This document shows positions 12,340 through 20,390 of a DNA stretch of 29,095 bases, one piece after another. Source of the DNA: Bradyrhizobium sp. (GTDB lineage: Bacteria > Pseudomonadota > Alphaproteobacteria > Rhizobiales > Xanthobacteraceae); contig JAQGKC010000173.1 of the NCBI GenBank assembly GCA_028290305.1, positions 1 to 29,095 of the forward strand, written 5' to 3'. Under the pieces are notes generated by a model. That model had not been told where the DNA came from. It did not search any database and saw only the letters and a list, made by a program, of their open reading frames with translations. The stretch's first letter is position 1; each line of letters begins with the position of its first letter. A program made the translations under genes and the position numbers.

Positions 12340-14727
12340 ATGTCTCACGTTGAAAGCGATCGTCCTGCGGGTGCGGCGGCCGGCTCCGGACAAGGGGTCG
12401 GAGCGCGGCTGCTGCGCAAGGAAGACGATCGCTTGATGCGCGGACGCGGCCAGTATGTGGCCGATATCCGTCTCGCAGGCCTGCAAGACGTCGCCTTCGT
12501 CCGCAGCCCGCTGGCGCATGCCCGGATAAGGGCCATCCATGTGCCGGAGCGTTATCGTGACGTCGTGTTTACGGCCGCCGATCTGACCGGGGTCAAGCCG
12601 ATCCGTGCCGTATCCGGCCTGCCCGGCTTCAAGATATCGGAGCAACCTGTCCTCGCGACTGGCAAGGTGCGCCACGTCGGAGAACTCGTCGCCATGTGCG
12701 TGGCGCCGACGCGGGCGGAAGCCGAAGATATCGCGGCCTCGGTGACGCTGGACCTCGAAGAACTGCCGGCCGTCTACGATATGCTCAAGGCGCGTGACGA
12801 AGAGACAGCCCTCGTCCATGAGCATTGGGGCGACAATGTCTTTCTCGAAAGCGCCTTCGAGGTCGATATCACGCCGGCATTCGATGCGCCCATCAAGGTG
12901 ACGCGCGAAATCTCGACCGCGCGTCAATGCATGTCCCCTCTCGAGGGGCGCGGTGTCGTCGCCACCTTCGATCACCGCCTCGACCAGCTTACGCTTTATA
13001 CCGGCGCTCAGATGCCGCATATCGTTCGCAACGGGCTGTCCGATTGTCTGGGTATGGAGCAGGGTCAAATCCGGATCGTATCCCCTGATATCGGTGGAGG
13101 ATTTGGTCACAAGGGAATTTTGCTGCCGGAAGAGGTCTGCCTCTCCTGGCTTGCGATGCACAAAGGCTACACTGTGCGCTGGATCGAAGACCGGCGCGAG
13201 CATCTGACGGCGAGCGCCAATTGCCGCGAGCACTACTACAAGATCACCGTCTATGCCGATCGCGATGGCCGATTGCGCGGGATCGACTGCGAGGCGACCG
13301 TCGATTCCGGGGCCTACTCGTCGTATCCTTTTTCCGCCTGTCTTGAGGCCGCACAGGTCGCGAGCATCCTGCCGGGGCCCTACAAAATGCCGGCGTATCG
13401 CTGCCGAACCTTCTCGGTCGCGACCAATAAATGTCCGATCCTGCCCTATCGCGGCGTGGCCCGCACCGGCGTCTGCTTTGCGCTGGAAATCATGCTGGAT
13501 GCCGTCGCGGTCGTAGCCGGGATCGAACCCGGCGAGGTTCGGCTGCGCAATCTGATAGATTTGAACGACATGCCGTTCGACAACATCACCAAAAAGCATT
13601 TCGACAGCGGCGACTATCCGCAAGCCATGCAGCGCGCGCTTGCCGCGATCGATGTCGCGGCGGTGCGGACCCGTCAACACACCCAGGAACCGGATGGACG
13701 GCTGATCGGTGTCGGCCTCTCGATCTATTGCGAGCAGGCCGCGCACGGCACCTCGGTGTATGCCGGCTGGGGCATTCCCATGGTGCCCGGACACGAGCAG
13801 GCCAATGCGCGCATGACGCCGGACGGCGGGCTCGAAATCCGCGTCGGTGTGCATTCGCACGGCCAGGGGCTCGAGACCACGCTAGCTCAAGTCGCCTACG
13901 AAATTCTCGGGATCGATACGGCGAAGGTACGTGTCGTGCATGGCGATACCGCGCTCACTCCCTATTCAACGGGCACCTGGGGTTCGCGTTCAATGGTGAT
14001 GGCCGGCGGCGCGGTGGCAACCGCTTGCATCGAGATCGGCGAACGCGCGAAACATATCGGCGCCAAACTTCTTCAACTTGATCCGGCGATGGTTAGCTTG
14101 CGCGATGGCCGTGTGTGTGGACCAACCAGCAGCATCGGTCTCTCGGAAATCGCACACACCTGGCATCGGCGTCCGCAGGATCTGCCGCCTGATGTCAATC
14201 CGGGAGGGCTGGAGTCAACCAGCGGCTACAAGCCGCAGCGCGACAGCGGCACCTTCAGTTATGCGGCTCACGCCGTTACCGTCGCGGTCGATCCGGATCT
14301 CGGCGAGGTCGAAATCCTCGACTACGTCATTGTCGAGGACGGCGGCGTGCTGGTTAACCCAATGATCGTTGACGGCCAGATTTTTGGCGGTCTTGCGCAA
14401 GGCATTGGCACGGCCCTCTACGAGGAAATGCCGTTCGACGCCGCCGGACAACCGCTCGCGACGACGCTTGCCGACTATTTGCTGCCGGGTCCGACGGAAG
14501 TACCCGAGCCTCGTCTCGATCATATGGAAACGCCCTCGCCTTACACGATGTTCGGCGTCAAGGGCATCGGAGAGGGCGGCGCCATCGCTCCGCCAGCTGC
14601 CATCGCCAACGCTGTAAACGACGCGCTGCGCCCGCTTGGGGTTGAATTGCTGCATTCGCCGATTTCGCCGCGCCGGATCGTCGAGGCTGTTCTGGCGGCA
14701 CGTGAAGCGGAAAGATCGGCCGCATGA
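12340..14727 (+). CDS. Molybdenum hydroxylase large subunit (xanthine dehydrogenase/CoxL family)
   Basis: A 795-residue molybdopterin-binding large subunit of the xanthine oxidase family. These enzymes hydroxylate N-heterocycles or aldehydes using water. Visible marks are GVGARLLRKEDDRLMRGRGQYVAD at the N terminus, IGGGFGHKG at residues 251-259, PYRGVARTG at 369-377, GQGLETTLAQVAYEILGI, the dense Mo-cofactor block around GTWGSRSMVMAGGA, and the catalytic glutamate in GIGEGG (E745). The residue block at 369-377 resembles AYRGAGR of form II enzymes and lacks the Cys of true CO dehydrogenase (AYxCSFR), so CO is not the substrate. The frame is open back to 12139, but ATG 12340 (MSHVESDRPAG) has AGGGA upstream and follows the previous gene. 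Its stop overlaps the next start as ATGA. Confidence 0.93.
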   Translation: MSHVESDRPAGAAAGSGQGVGARLLRKEDDRLMRGRGQYVADIRLAGLQDVAFVRSPLAHARIRAIHVPERYRDVVFTAADLTGVKPIRAVSGLPGFKISEQPVLATGKVRHVGELVAMCVAPTRAEAEDIAASVTLDLEELPAVYDMLKARDEETALVHEHWGDNVFLESAFEVDITPAFDAPIKVTREISTARQCMSPLEGRGVVATFDHRLDQLTLYTGAQMPHIVRNGLSDCLGMEQGQIRIVSPDIGGGFGHKGILLPEEVCLSWLAMHKGYTVRWIEDRREHLTASANCREHYYKITVYADRDGRLRGIDCEATVDSGAYSSYPFSACLEAAQVASILPGPYKMPAYRCRTFSVATNKCPILPYRGVARTGVCFALEIMLDAVAVVAGIEPGEVRLRNLIDLNDMPFDNITKKHFDSGDYPQAMQRALAAIDVAAVRTRQHTQEPDGRLIGVGLSIYCEQAAHGTSVYAGWGIPMVPGHEQANARMTPDGGLEIRVGVHSHGQGLETTLAQVAYEILGIDTAKVRVVHGDTALTPYSTGTWGSRSMVMAGGAVATACIEIGERAKHIGAKLLQLDPAMVSLRDGRVCGPTSSIGLSEIAHTWHRRPQDLPPDVNPGGLESTSGYKPQRDSGTFSYAAHAVTVAVDPDLGEVEILDYVIVEDGGVLVNPMIVDGQIFGGLAQGIGTALYEEMPFDAAGQPLATTLADYLLPGPTEVPEPRLDHMETPSPYTMFGVKGIGEGGAIAPPAAIANAVNDALRPLGVELLHSPISPRRIVEAVLAAREAERSAA

Positions 14728-15560
14728 AAGCGGCCGCGTTCGCCTACCAACGTCCCGCCGATGTGAATGCTGCGCTGGCCTTGATGGCTGGTACGGACGG
14801 CGTCACCAAGATAATCGCCGGAGGGCAATCACTCGGCCCGATGCTCAACCTGCGGCTGGTCGAGCCGGACCTGATCATCGATATCGCAGGGCTTTCTGAA
14901 CTGAAGCAGGCAGAACGCAGCGGCGATGAACTCATCATCGGGGCCTGCGTCACCCATGGCGACATTGAAGACGGGCGAATACCGGATGTAACCCGTGGCG
15001 CCATGCAGCGCGTTGCGGGCGCCATCGCCTACAGGGCCGTTCGCAATCGCGGCACGATCGGCGGCTCGCTCAGTCACGCCGATCCCGCTGCGGACTGGGT
15101 GTCGGCGCTGTCGGCGCTGGGGGCAAAGGTCACGCTGCGCAGTCTTGCAGGGAATCGTCATCTTGCGATCGAGGATTTTGTCACCGGCGCGCTCGAATCC
15201 GCACTCCGGACCGACGAGATCGTCGAGGCCGTGCGCGTGCCGGTCATGACGGCGTCGGCAAAATGGGGATACGCCAAAGCCTGCCGCAAGACGGGAGAAT
15301 TTGCCCACGCGATTGCCGCGGTGCTGATCGACCCGGAATCGGCGACGGCACGCGCAGTGATTGGTGCTGTCGAAGCAACTCCGATCGTTCTTGGCGACGC
15401 CACGGCGCTTTTCGGCGGGCGAGTTACAGGTGACTTCAAACGGCAATTCGACCCACGCGCAGCCGACGCAATCCTGATGAAAGCGGGCATAGCCAACGCA
15501 GCCGACCGGAACATTCATGTCGCGGTGCTTCGCCGGGCGATCAACGAGGCTGTCGCGTGA
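14724..15560 (+). CDS. Molybdenum hydroxylase FAD-binding medium subunit (CoxM/CutM-like)
   Basis: A 278-residue FAD-binding subunit. The two flavin motifs are intact: AGGQSLGPMLNLRLVEPDLIIDI near residues 35-57 and RNRGTIGGSLSHADPAADW near residues 108-126. The C-terminal CODH-C type domain follows (KTGEFAHAIAAVLIDP onward). The start ATG overlaps the large-subunit stop by 4 nt, and its stop overlaps the small-subunit GTG start, so the three subunits are translationally coupled. It passes electrons from the iron-sulfur subunit to NAD+ or another acceptor. The gene order large-medium-small differs from the medium-small-large order of classic cox genes. Confidence 0.94.
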   Translation: MKAAAFAYQRPADVNAALALMAGTDGVTKIIAGGQSLGPMLNLRLVEPDLIIDIAGLSELKQAERSGDELIIGACVTHGDIEDGRIPDVTRGAMQRVAGAIAYRAVRNRGTIGGSLSHADPAADWVSALSALGAKVTLRSLAGNRHLAIEDFVTGALESALRTDEIVEAVRVPVMTASAKWGYAKACRKTGEFAHAIAAVLIDPESATARAVIGAVEATPIVLGDATALFGGRVTGDFKRQFDPRAADAILMKAGIANAADRNIHVAVLRRAINEAVA

Positions 15561-16747
15561 CCACAGTCGCACTCACTGTGAACGCGCGCGCCGTCAGTGC
15601 TTCGGTGGAACCGCGCACCCATCTCGCTGATTTTTTGCGCGACGGTCTCAATCTGACCGGCACCCATCTCGGTTGCGAGCACGGCGTATGCGGGGCATGC
15701 ACGTTGCTGCTTGACGATATGCCGGCGCGTTCCTGCATTACTTACGCGGTCGCCTGCGATGGAGCACGAATAACCACGATCGAGGGACTCGATGATGATG
15801 AAATCACCACCGAGCTTCGCGCGGCCTTTACGCGCGAACATGCCCTGCAATGCGGATATTGCACGCCGGGGATGCTGATCTCGGCGCGCGACCTCGTGCT
15901 TCGCCTGCCAGAGGCTGACGAACGTAGTATTCGCATCGGATTGAGCGGCAATCTCTGCCGCTGCACCGGATATGTCGGTATCGTGCGGGCGGTGCGTTCC
16001 GTGATCGACCAAAGGCGCCAGCGGGAGGTGAAGCCGGTTCCCGGCGGAGGTCGCACGACTCTCGGTCCTGTGGGGTCCGGCAATGGCACGAGTGCTTCCA
16101 CTTTGAATGCTGAAACGCCGGCCGCGAAAGAAGTGCGATACGAAGACAACGGCGCGACGGCGGTCCCGGACTTCACGCCCGAGAAGGTTTTTACGGATCA
16201 TTTTACTGTCGCCTATCCGCCCGACCGGGTCTTCGGCATGCTAGGCGATGTCGCACAGGTCGCCGCCTGCCTTCCCGGCGCATCGCTGACCGGCGTGCCG
16301 ACGCCGGAACGCGTGGAAGGCATGATCCGCGTAAATCTCGGTCCGATTTCAGCAAATTTTCGAGGGGCCGCGCGTATCGAGCGCGACTTTGAAAATTTAT
16401 CTGGCCGGATCATCGGAATCGGCAACGATCAGCGCAGCCGGTCTTCCACACAGGGCGAGATCCGCTATCGCCTCTTACCAACAGAACAAGGCGCGGCAAC
16501 GCGCGTCGAGCTCTCGATCGGTTACAGCCTCAGGGGGATACTGGCGCAGATCGCACGCGAAGGATTGGTACGCGATCTGGCCGCCCGGCTGACTGCCGAC
16601 TTTGCGCGCAACCTCGATCGCCATCTTTCAGGCGCCGCGCCAGACGGATCGGCGGAGACATCGCAAAACCTGAATGGTGTTTCTTTGCTGATTGGCCTTT
16701 TGCGCACGCGTGCGCAGAAAGTCCTTCAACGCGTCTTTCGCCGATAA
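15557..16747 (+). CDS. Molybdenum hydroxylase 2Fe-2S small subunit fused to a CoxG-like SRPBCC domain
   Basis: A 396-residue fusion. Residues 1-155 are a complete two-cluster iron-sulfur subunit: plant-type cluster Cys 40, 45, 48 and 60 (GCEHGVCGACT), then Cys 99, 102, 134 and 136 (CGYCTPGM and NLCRCTGY). Residues 156-205 form a Pro/Gly/Thr-rich linker. Residues about 208-355 form a CoxG/SRPBCC domain (FTVAYPPDRVFGMLGDVAQVAACLPGAS, LGPISANFRGAARIERDF, RVELSIGYSLRGILAQIAREGLVRDLAARLTADFARNL). The C-terminal tail (GVSLLIGLLRTRAQKVLQRVF) looks amphipathic. CoxG proteins are thought to anchor or help mature the hydroxylase at the membrane. Start is GTG at 15557, overlapping the previous stop. Ordinary small subunits are about 160 residues, so the fusion is a real gain. 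Confidence 0.93.
   Translation: MTTVALTVNARAVSASVEPRTHLADFLRDGLNLTGTHLGCEHGVCGACTLLLDDMPARSCITYAVACDGARITTIEGLDDDEITTELRAAFTREHALQCGYCTPGMLISARDLVLRLPEADERSIRIGLSGNLCRCTGYVGIVRAVRSVIDQRRQREVKPVPGGGRTTLGPVGSGNGTSASTLNAETPAAKEVRYEDNGATAVPDFTPEKVFTDHFTVAYPPDRVFGMLGDVAQVAACLPGASLTGVPTPERVEGMIRVNLGPISANFRGAARIERDFENLSGRIIGIGNDQRSRSSTQGEIRYRLLPTEQGAATRVELSIGYSLRGILAQIAREGLVRDLAARLTADFARNLDRHLSGAAPDGSAETSQNLNGVSLLIGLLRTRAQKVLQRVFRR
16701..16716. repeat. 16-bp perfect palindrome upstream of the permease sigma-54 promoter
   Basis: TGCGCACGCGTGCGCA is a perfect palindrome inside the last codons of the small-subunit fusion gene. It lies about 70-85 bp upstream of the predicted start point at 16786, where an enhancer-binding protein would bind. 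It has the outer TGC/GCA form of NtrC sites but not their full consensus, and coding constraint may explain it. Confidence 0.3.
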
Positions 16748-16759
16748 CGAAAGCAACAC

Positions 16760-16775
16760 TGGTACGATTCTTGCT
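16760..16775 (+). promoter_or_regulatory. Sigma-54 (RpoN) promoter of the NCS1 permease gene
   Basis: TGGTACGATTCTTGCT, preceded by C, matches YTGGYACG-N4-TTGCW. GG at 16761-16762 and GC at 16773-16774 are in exact -24/-12 spacing. Transcription should start near 16786, 31 bp before the permease ATG. It lies in a 69-bp intergenic gap, so it is not hidden in coding sequence. Confidence 0.78.
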
Positions 16776-16816
16776 CAGTCTATGTCGCGAACCGTCTTTT
16801 TGTTGCGGAGGGCGTC

Positions 16817-18235
16817 ATGACGAATTCCGAACTGCGTGCCGATATTCACAGCATAGAACCTATCCCTGATGCCGATCGGGATTCGACCGGTCCGCAGCAG
16901 ATGTGGATTTGGGCCGGGGCGAACATCGCGCCGGTCAATTGGGCACTTGGCGCACTCGGCATCATTCTCAAGCTCAGCCTGTGGGAGACCATTTGGGTCA
17001 TCGTCATAGGCAATCTATTCGGTTGCGCCATCTTTGCGGCCTTCACCGTGATGGGTCACAAGACCGGGGTCAACCAGATGGTGCTGAGCCGCTCGGCCTT
17101 CGGCCGCCGCGGCGCGTACCTGCCGAGCCTGCTGATGTTCCTGATGACGCTGGGCTGGATCGGCGTGAACACCTACTTCCCGGTCAAGATATCGATGGCC
17201 ATTCTCGGTCAGTTTGGAATACCGGACTCGCTGGTGGTGACTTTCATCGTCATCACCGTTGTGATGGTGATACAGGTCGTCATCGGGATCTACGGCTTCT
17301 ACGCGATCCGCACCTTCGAGAAGTACACGGTGCCGGTGACTGTCGCCATCATGGTGCTGATGAGCGTTCTCGCCTGGAGCCAGCCGGGGGTCGTCAATTG
17401 GAACCTGGCCAGCACCCTTCCGCCCGGCGCTCACCTCGCGATGTTGACGCTGCTGATGTCGGCGATCGGGGTGGGCTGGGGAATTTCCTGGGTCACCTGG
17501 GCGTCGGACTATTCGCGCTTCGTGCCGCGCAGCGTCTCTTCGACATCCGTCTTCTGGTACAGCTATATCGGGATGTACGTACCGTCGGTGTGGCTTGCCG
17601 TCCTCGGCGCGACAATCGCCAGCGTCACGCTGGATACCGATCCAGCCAAGATGGTCAGTGCAGTATTCGGTGGCGTGGCGAGCCTCCTGGTGCTGCTGAT
17701 GGTCCTGCACGGCCCGATCGCGACCAATATCCTGAACGTATATTCGGCGGCGCTGGCAGCACTCAGCATGGGCGTCCGGCTGTCGCGGACGGCGCTGGCG
17801 CTGATCGTTGGCGTCGCCGGTTACCTGGTCACGATCTACTTCATCTTCGCGCCTTCGTTCGCCAAGGCATTCGACAACTGGATGATCAGTCTGCTGTTGT
17901 GGATGAGCCCCTGGGCAGGCGTCGTGATGGCCGACTTCTTTATCAAGCGGAAGGGCCAGATCGATGTCGCCGAACTCTACCGTTCGCCGGAAACGAGCGC
18001 CTATGGCGACATCAACTGGAACGGCACGATCGCGTTTTTCGCCGGACTGATCGCCGGCTGGTCGGTGCAGGATGGGCTCGTTCCGGCGCTGCAGGGGCCG
18101 ATCTCCGGACTTCTGGGCGGGGCGGACCTTAGCTGGCTGTTCGGGATTGTCGTCTCCGGAGCCGTGTATCTGGTTCTCGATCGGCGAACCGTGGCCGCGC
18201 CTGCAATCGCCGTAACCGGGGTTGCCCGAAAGTGA
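16817..18235 (+). CDS. NCS1 family nucleobase/cytosine-type permease
   Basis: A 472-residue NCS1 transporter with about twelve membrane spans. NCS1 proteins are cation-coupled symporters for cytosine, uracil, hydantoins, allantoin and related heterocycles. Family marks are GPQQMWIWAGANIAPVNWALGALG near residues 25-48 (first helix), MGHKTGVNQMVLSRSAFGRRGAYLPS, LGWIGVNTY, WGISWVTWASDYSRFVP, ATNILNVYSAALAALSMGVRLSR and the cytoplasmic end block WMSPWAGVVMADFFIKRKG. GGAGG precedes the ATG. It has its own sigma-54 element and a strong terminator, so it can be transcribed alone. The neighbouring hydroxylase and amidohydrolase suggest it imports their substrate. Which ring compound it carries cannot be decided from sequence. 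Confidence 0.94.
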   Translation: MTNSELRADIHSIEPIPDADRDSTGPQQMWIWAGANIAPVNWALGALGIILKLSLWETIWVIVIGNLFGCAIFAAFTVMGHKTGVNQMVLSRSAFGRRGAYLPSLLMFLMTLGWIGVNTYFPVKISMAILGQFGIPDSLVVTFIVITVVMVIQVVIGIYGFYAIRTFEKYTVPVTVAIMVLMSVLAWSQPGVVNWNLASTLPPGAHLAMLTLLMSAIGVGWGISWVTWASDYSRFVPRSVSSTSVFWYSYIGMYVPSVWLAVLGATIASVTLDTDPAKMVSAVFGGVASLLVLLMVLHGPIATNILNVYSAALAALSMGVRLSRTALALIVGVAGYLVTIYFIFAPSFAKAFDNWMISLLLWMSPWAGVVMADFFIKRKGQIDVAELYRSPETSAYGDINWNGTIAFFAGLIAGWSVQDGLVPALQGPISGLLGGADLSWLFGIVVSGAVYLVLDRRTVAAPAIAVTGVARK

Positions 18236-18241
18236 TCCACG

Positions 18242-18278
18242 ATGGCGCGCGGTGAAAATCGTGCGCCATGGAATTTTT
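18242..18278 (+). terminator. Intrinsic terminator after the NCS1 permease
   Basis: A 12-bp stem (18242-18253 with 18258-18269, including two G-U pairs) closes a GAAA tetraloop and is followed by GGAATTTTT. It begins 7 bp after the permease stop. It should limit read-through into the downstream liv genes. Confidence 0.8.
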
Positions 18279-18351
18279 GACCGATAGCAGGGGTTTGTGA
18301 GGGAGGGCGCGGTCGTGCCACGAATTGCTGCAAATCCAAAAAAGGGACGCG

Positions 18352-19515
18352 ATGCCTGATATATCCTGGAAGACCCCGATCATTGCTGTGGCTGCCATCT
18401 GCCTGTCTGCGGCCATCGCACATGAAGCGAGAGCGGACGCCGCAAGCTGCCCGTCGCCAATCCCGTTCGGTCTGACGACGGCGCTGACCGGCAATCTGGC
18501 ATTGCTCGGCACGCAGGCGCGCAATGGCGTCGAATTCGCGGTCGATGAAATCAATGCCAACGGCGGCATCGCCGGCAAGAAGCTGGCGCTGGCGACGGAA
18601 GACACCGGCGCATCCAGCACCGACGCGCTGAATGCGATGAATCGCATTCTCGAAGGCAAGCCGCTTGTTATCTTCGGGTCGATGATCAGCCCGCACGTGT
18701 TCGCCCAGACCGAAGTCGTTACCAAATCGGAAACACCCTTTCTGGTCGGCGCGACCAATGCAAAAGTAACGGCGCAAGGCAGCAAGTGGCTGTTCCGGAC
18801 CCACGTCCACGACGGACAACTCGCCGATCTGATTCCGGAATATCTGGTGAAATCGCTCGGCAAGGGCAAGCCCGGCATCATGGCGGTGGCCGACGATTAC
18901 GGCCTCGGCGCTTCCAAGGGCATTCAGGCTTCGCTCGCCAGGCTCAAGGTAGCGCCGGTCGCGGTGACTTCCTACGCGCCATCCGACAAGGACATGACTG
19001 CACAACTGCTCGAGATCAAGGACAAGGATGCCGACAGCCTGATCCTGTTCGGCCGCCCCGCCGATGTGGCGCTCGTCATGAAGCAAATGAGCGATCTCGG
19101 CATCAAGCTGACCACGATCGGTAATGCCAGCGTCGTAGCGCAGACCACGCTCAACAATTTGTCGGCCGCGGAGGCCGACGGCGGCTATGCCATCGGCGGC
19201 ATGATTCCGCAGACGTCGTCGGACTCAAAAATCCTGGATTGGTCGAAGCGCGTGCAGGAAAAATATAAGGTGCCCGCCGATAATTTCACCGTGTCGTATT
19301 ACGACACCGTCTACATGCTGAAGTCGATCATCGAGAAGGTCGGTTGCGACAAACCGGCGATCCGCGATGCGCTGGCCGCCACCAAGGACTGGAAGGGCAT
19401 GCTCATCAGCTATCAGGCCGATGCACAAGGCGATCTCGCCCATACGCTCGGCATCTATCGCAACAAGGGCAAGACCCCGGAACTGGCCGGTCCAATCAAA
19501 GAAAGCGGATACTGA
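18352..19515 (+). CDS. Branched-chain amino acid-type ABC transporter substrate-binding protein (LivK-like)
   Basis: A 387-residue periplasmic binding protein of the LivJ/K (peripla_BP_6) class. A signal peptide is clear: ISWKTPIIAVAAICLSAAIA then HEARA-DAAS near residue 28. The mature domain has PFGLTTALTGNLALLGTQARNGVEFAVDEINANGGIAGKKLAL, then TEDTGASSTDALNAMNRIL, and SPHVFAQTEVVTKSETPFLVGATNAKVT. ATG 18352 has AAAAGGGAC upstream; a TTG in frame at 18325 is less likely. It starts the complete livKHMGF set. Despite the name, such importers in this bacterial group carry many amides, aromatic acids and heterocycles. No convincing promoter is visible in the 74 bp between the terminator and this gene. 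Confidence 0.93.
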   Translation: MPDISWKTPIIAVAAICLSAAIAHEARADAASCPSPIPFGLTTALTGNLALLGTQARNGVEFAVDEINANGGIAGKKLALATEDTGASSTDALNAMNRILEGKPLVIFGSMISPHVFAQTEVVTKSETPFLVGATNAKVTAQGSKWLFRTHVHDGQLADLIPEYLVKSLGKGKPGIMAVADDYGLGASKGIQASLARLKVAPVAVTSYAPSDKDMTAQLLEIKDKDADSLILFGRPADVALVMKQMSDLGIKLTTIGNASVVAQTTLNNLSAAEADGGYAIGGMIPQTSSDSKILDWSKRVQEKYKVPADNFTVSYYDTVYMLKSIIEKVGCDKPAIRDALAATKDWKGMLISYQADAQGDLAHTLGIYRNKGKTPELAGPIKESGY

Positions 19516-19522
19516 TCCCTTC

Positions 19523-20389
19523 ATGGGTCAGCTTGTCGTCAACGGCCTGGCGCTCGGAAGCATCTACGCGCTGGTGGCGCTTGGATTGCTGATGATCTTC
19601 AACACCGTGCAGATCGTCAACTTCGCACAAGGCCAGCTACTGATGCTCGGTGCTTTCATCGGCATCAGTTGCGCCGTGACTCATGAGTTGCCGGTCGCGA
19701 TGGCCTGGGCGATCACCATAGTGGCGATGGCGCTGGTCGGCATCGTGTTCATGGTGCTGGTCTACTTTCCATTGCGCGGTCGGCCGGCTTTTCTGGTCAT
19801 CCTGACGACGATCTCGATGGGTATCGTGCTGGAAAATCTCGCGTTGATCGTTTGGGGGCCGCTACCGGTCTCGTTGCCCTCTCCGGTCCATGGCCCGCCG
19901 CTACGTTTCGCCGGCGTCGTCATTTCGATGCATCAGCTCTTCATCTTCGCGACGCTTGCCGTGATCCTGTTCCTGCAATTTTTCTTCCTGACCAAAACCC
20001 GGTTCGGAATCCTGATGCAGGCGACCGCGCAGGACCTGCACACCGCACGGCTGGTCGGCATTCCCGTGAACCGCACCATTGCGGTAGCCTTTGCGTTCGG
20101 GGCTGTCTTGTCGGGAATCGCGGGGCTGCTGGTGGCACCGATTTTCCTCGCCGAACCGACCATGGGCGGAAGTCTTGGTTTGAAAGGATTCGTTGTCAGT
20201 GTGATCGGCGGTTTCGGCAATCTGCCGGGCGCGGTGATCGGCGGATTGTTCCTCGGCCTGATCGAGACTTTTGGCGCGCGATACATCTCGTCCAACTTTC
20301 GCGACGCTTACGCCTTCATTGTCATGATCGCCGTTCTGGTCGCATGGCCGCGTGGCCTGTTCGGCGAGAAGAGCAGCGAGAAGGTTTGA
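19523..20389 (+). CDS. Branched-chain amino acid-type ABC transporter permease (LivH-like)
   Basis: A 288-residue inner-membrane permease with about eight hydrophobic segments. The conserved beginning VNGLALGSIYALVALGLLMIFNTVQIVNFAQGQLLMLGAF is typical of LivH. The ATPase-coupling region appears as FGILMQATAQDLHTARLVGIPVNRTIAVAFAFGAVLSGIAGLL, followed by GFVVSVIGGFGNLPGAVIGGLFLGLIE. The start was set to ATG 19523 because it gives the normal LivH N terminus, 7 bp after the binding-protein stop. Earlier in-frame starts lie inside that gene. Confidence 0.94.
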   Translation: MGQLVVNGLALGSIYALVALGLLMIFNTVQIVNFAQGQLLMLGAFIGISCAVTHELPVAMAWAITIVAMALVGIVFMVLVYFPLRGRPAFLVILTTISMGIVLENLALIVWGPLPVSLPSPVHGPPLRFAGVVISMHQLFIFATLAVILFLQFFFLTKTRFGILMQATAQDLHTARLVGIPVNRTIAVAFAFGAVLSGIAGLLVAPIFLAEPTMGGSLGLKGFVVSVIGGFGNLPGAVIGGLFLGLIETFGARYISSNFRDAYAFIVMIAVLVAWPRGLFGEKSSEKV

Positions 20390-20390
20390 G

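Noticed and set aside
12337..13860. Long minus-strand open frame opposite the molybdenum hydroxylase large subunit
   Set aside because: It is a shadow of the real gene caused by high-GC codon bias; the translation shows no domain, while the plus strand encodes a full conserved enzyme.
12340..16747. Carbon monoxide dehydrogenase
   Set aside because: Although subunits are Cox-like, the large subunit has PYRGVARTG instead of the Cys-containing active-site loop of true CO dehydrogenase, and gene order and context differ.
18311..18330. GTGGCACG on the minus strand near the livK start, resembling a -24 element
   Set aside because: No TTGC follows at the required spacing and no minus-strand gene begins downstream.
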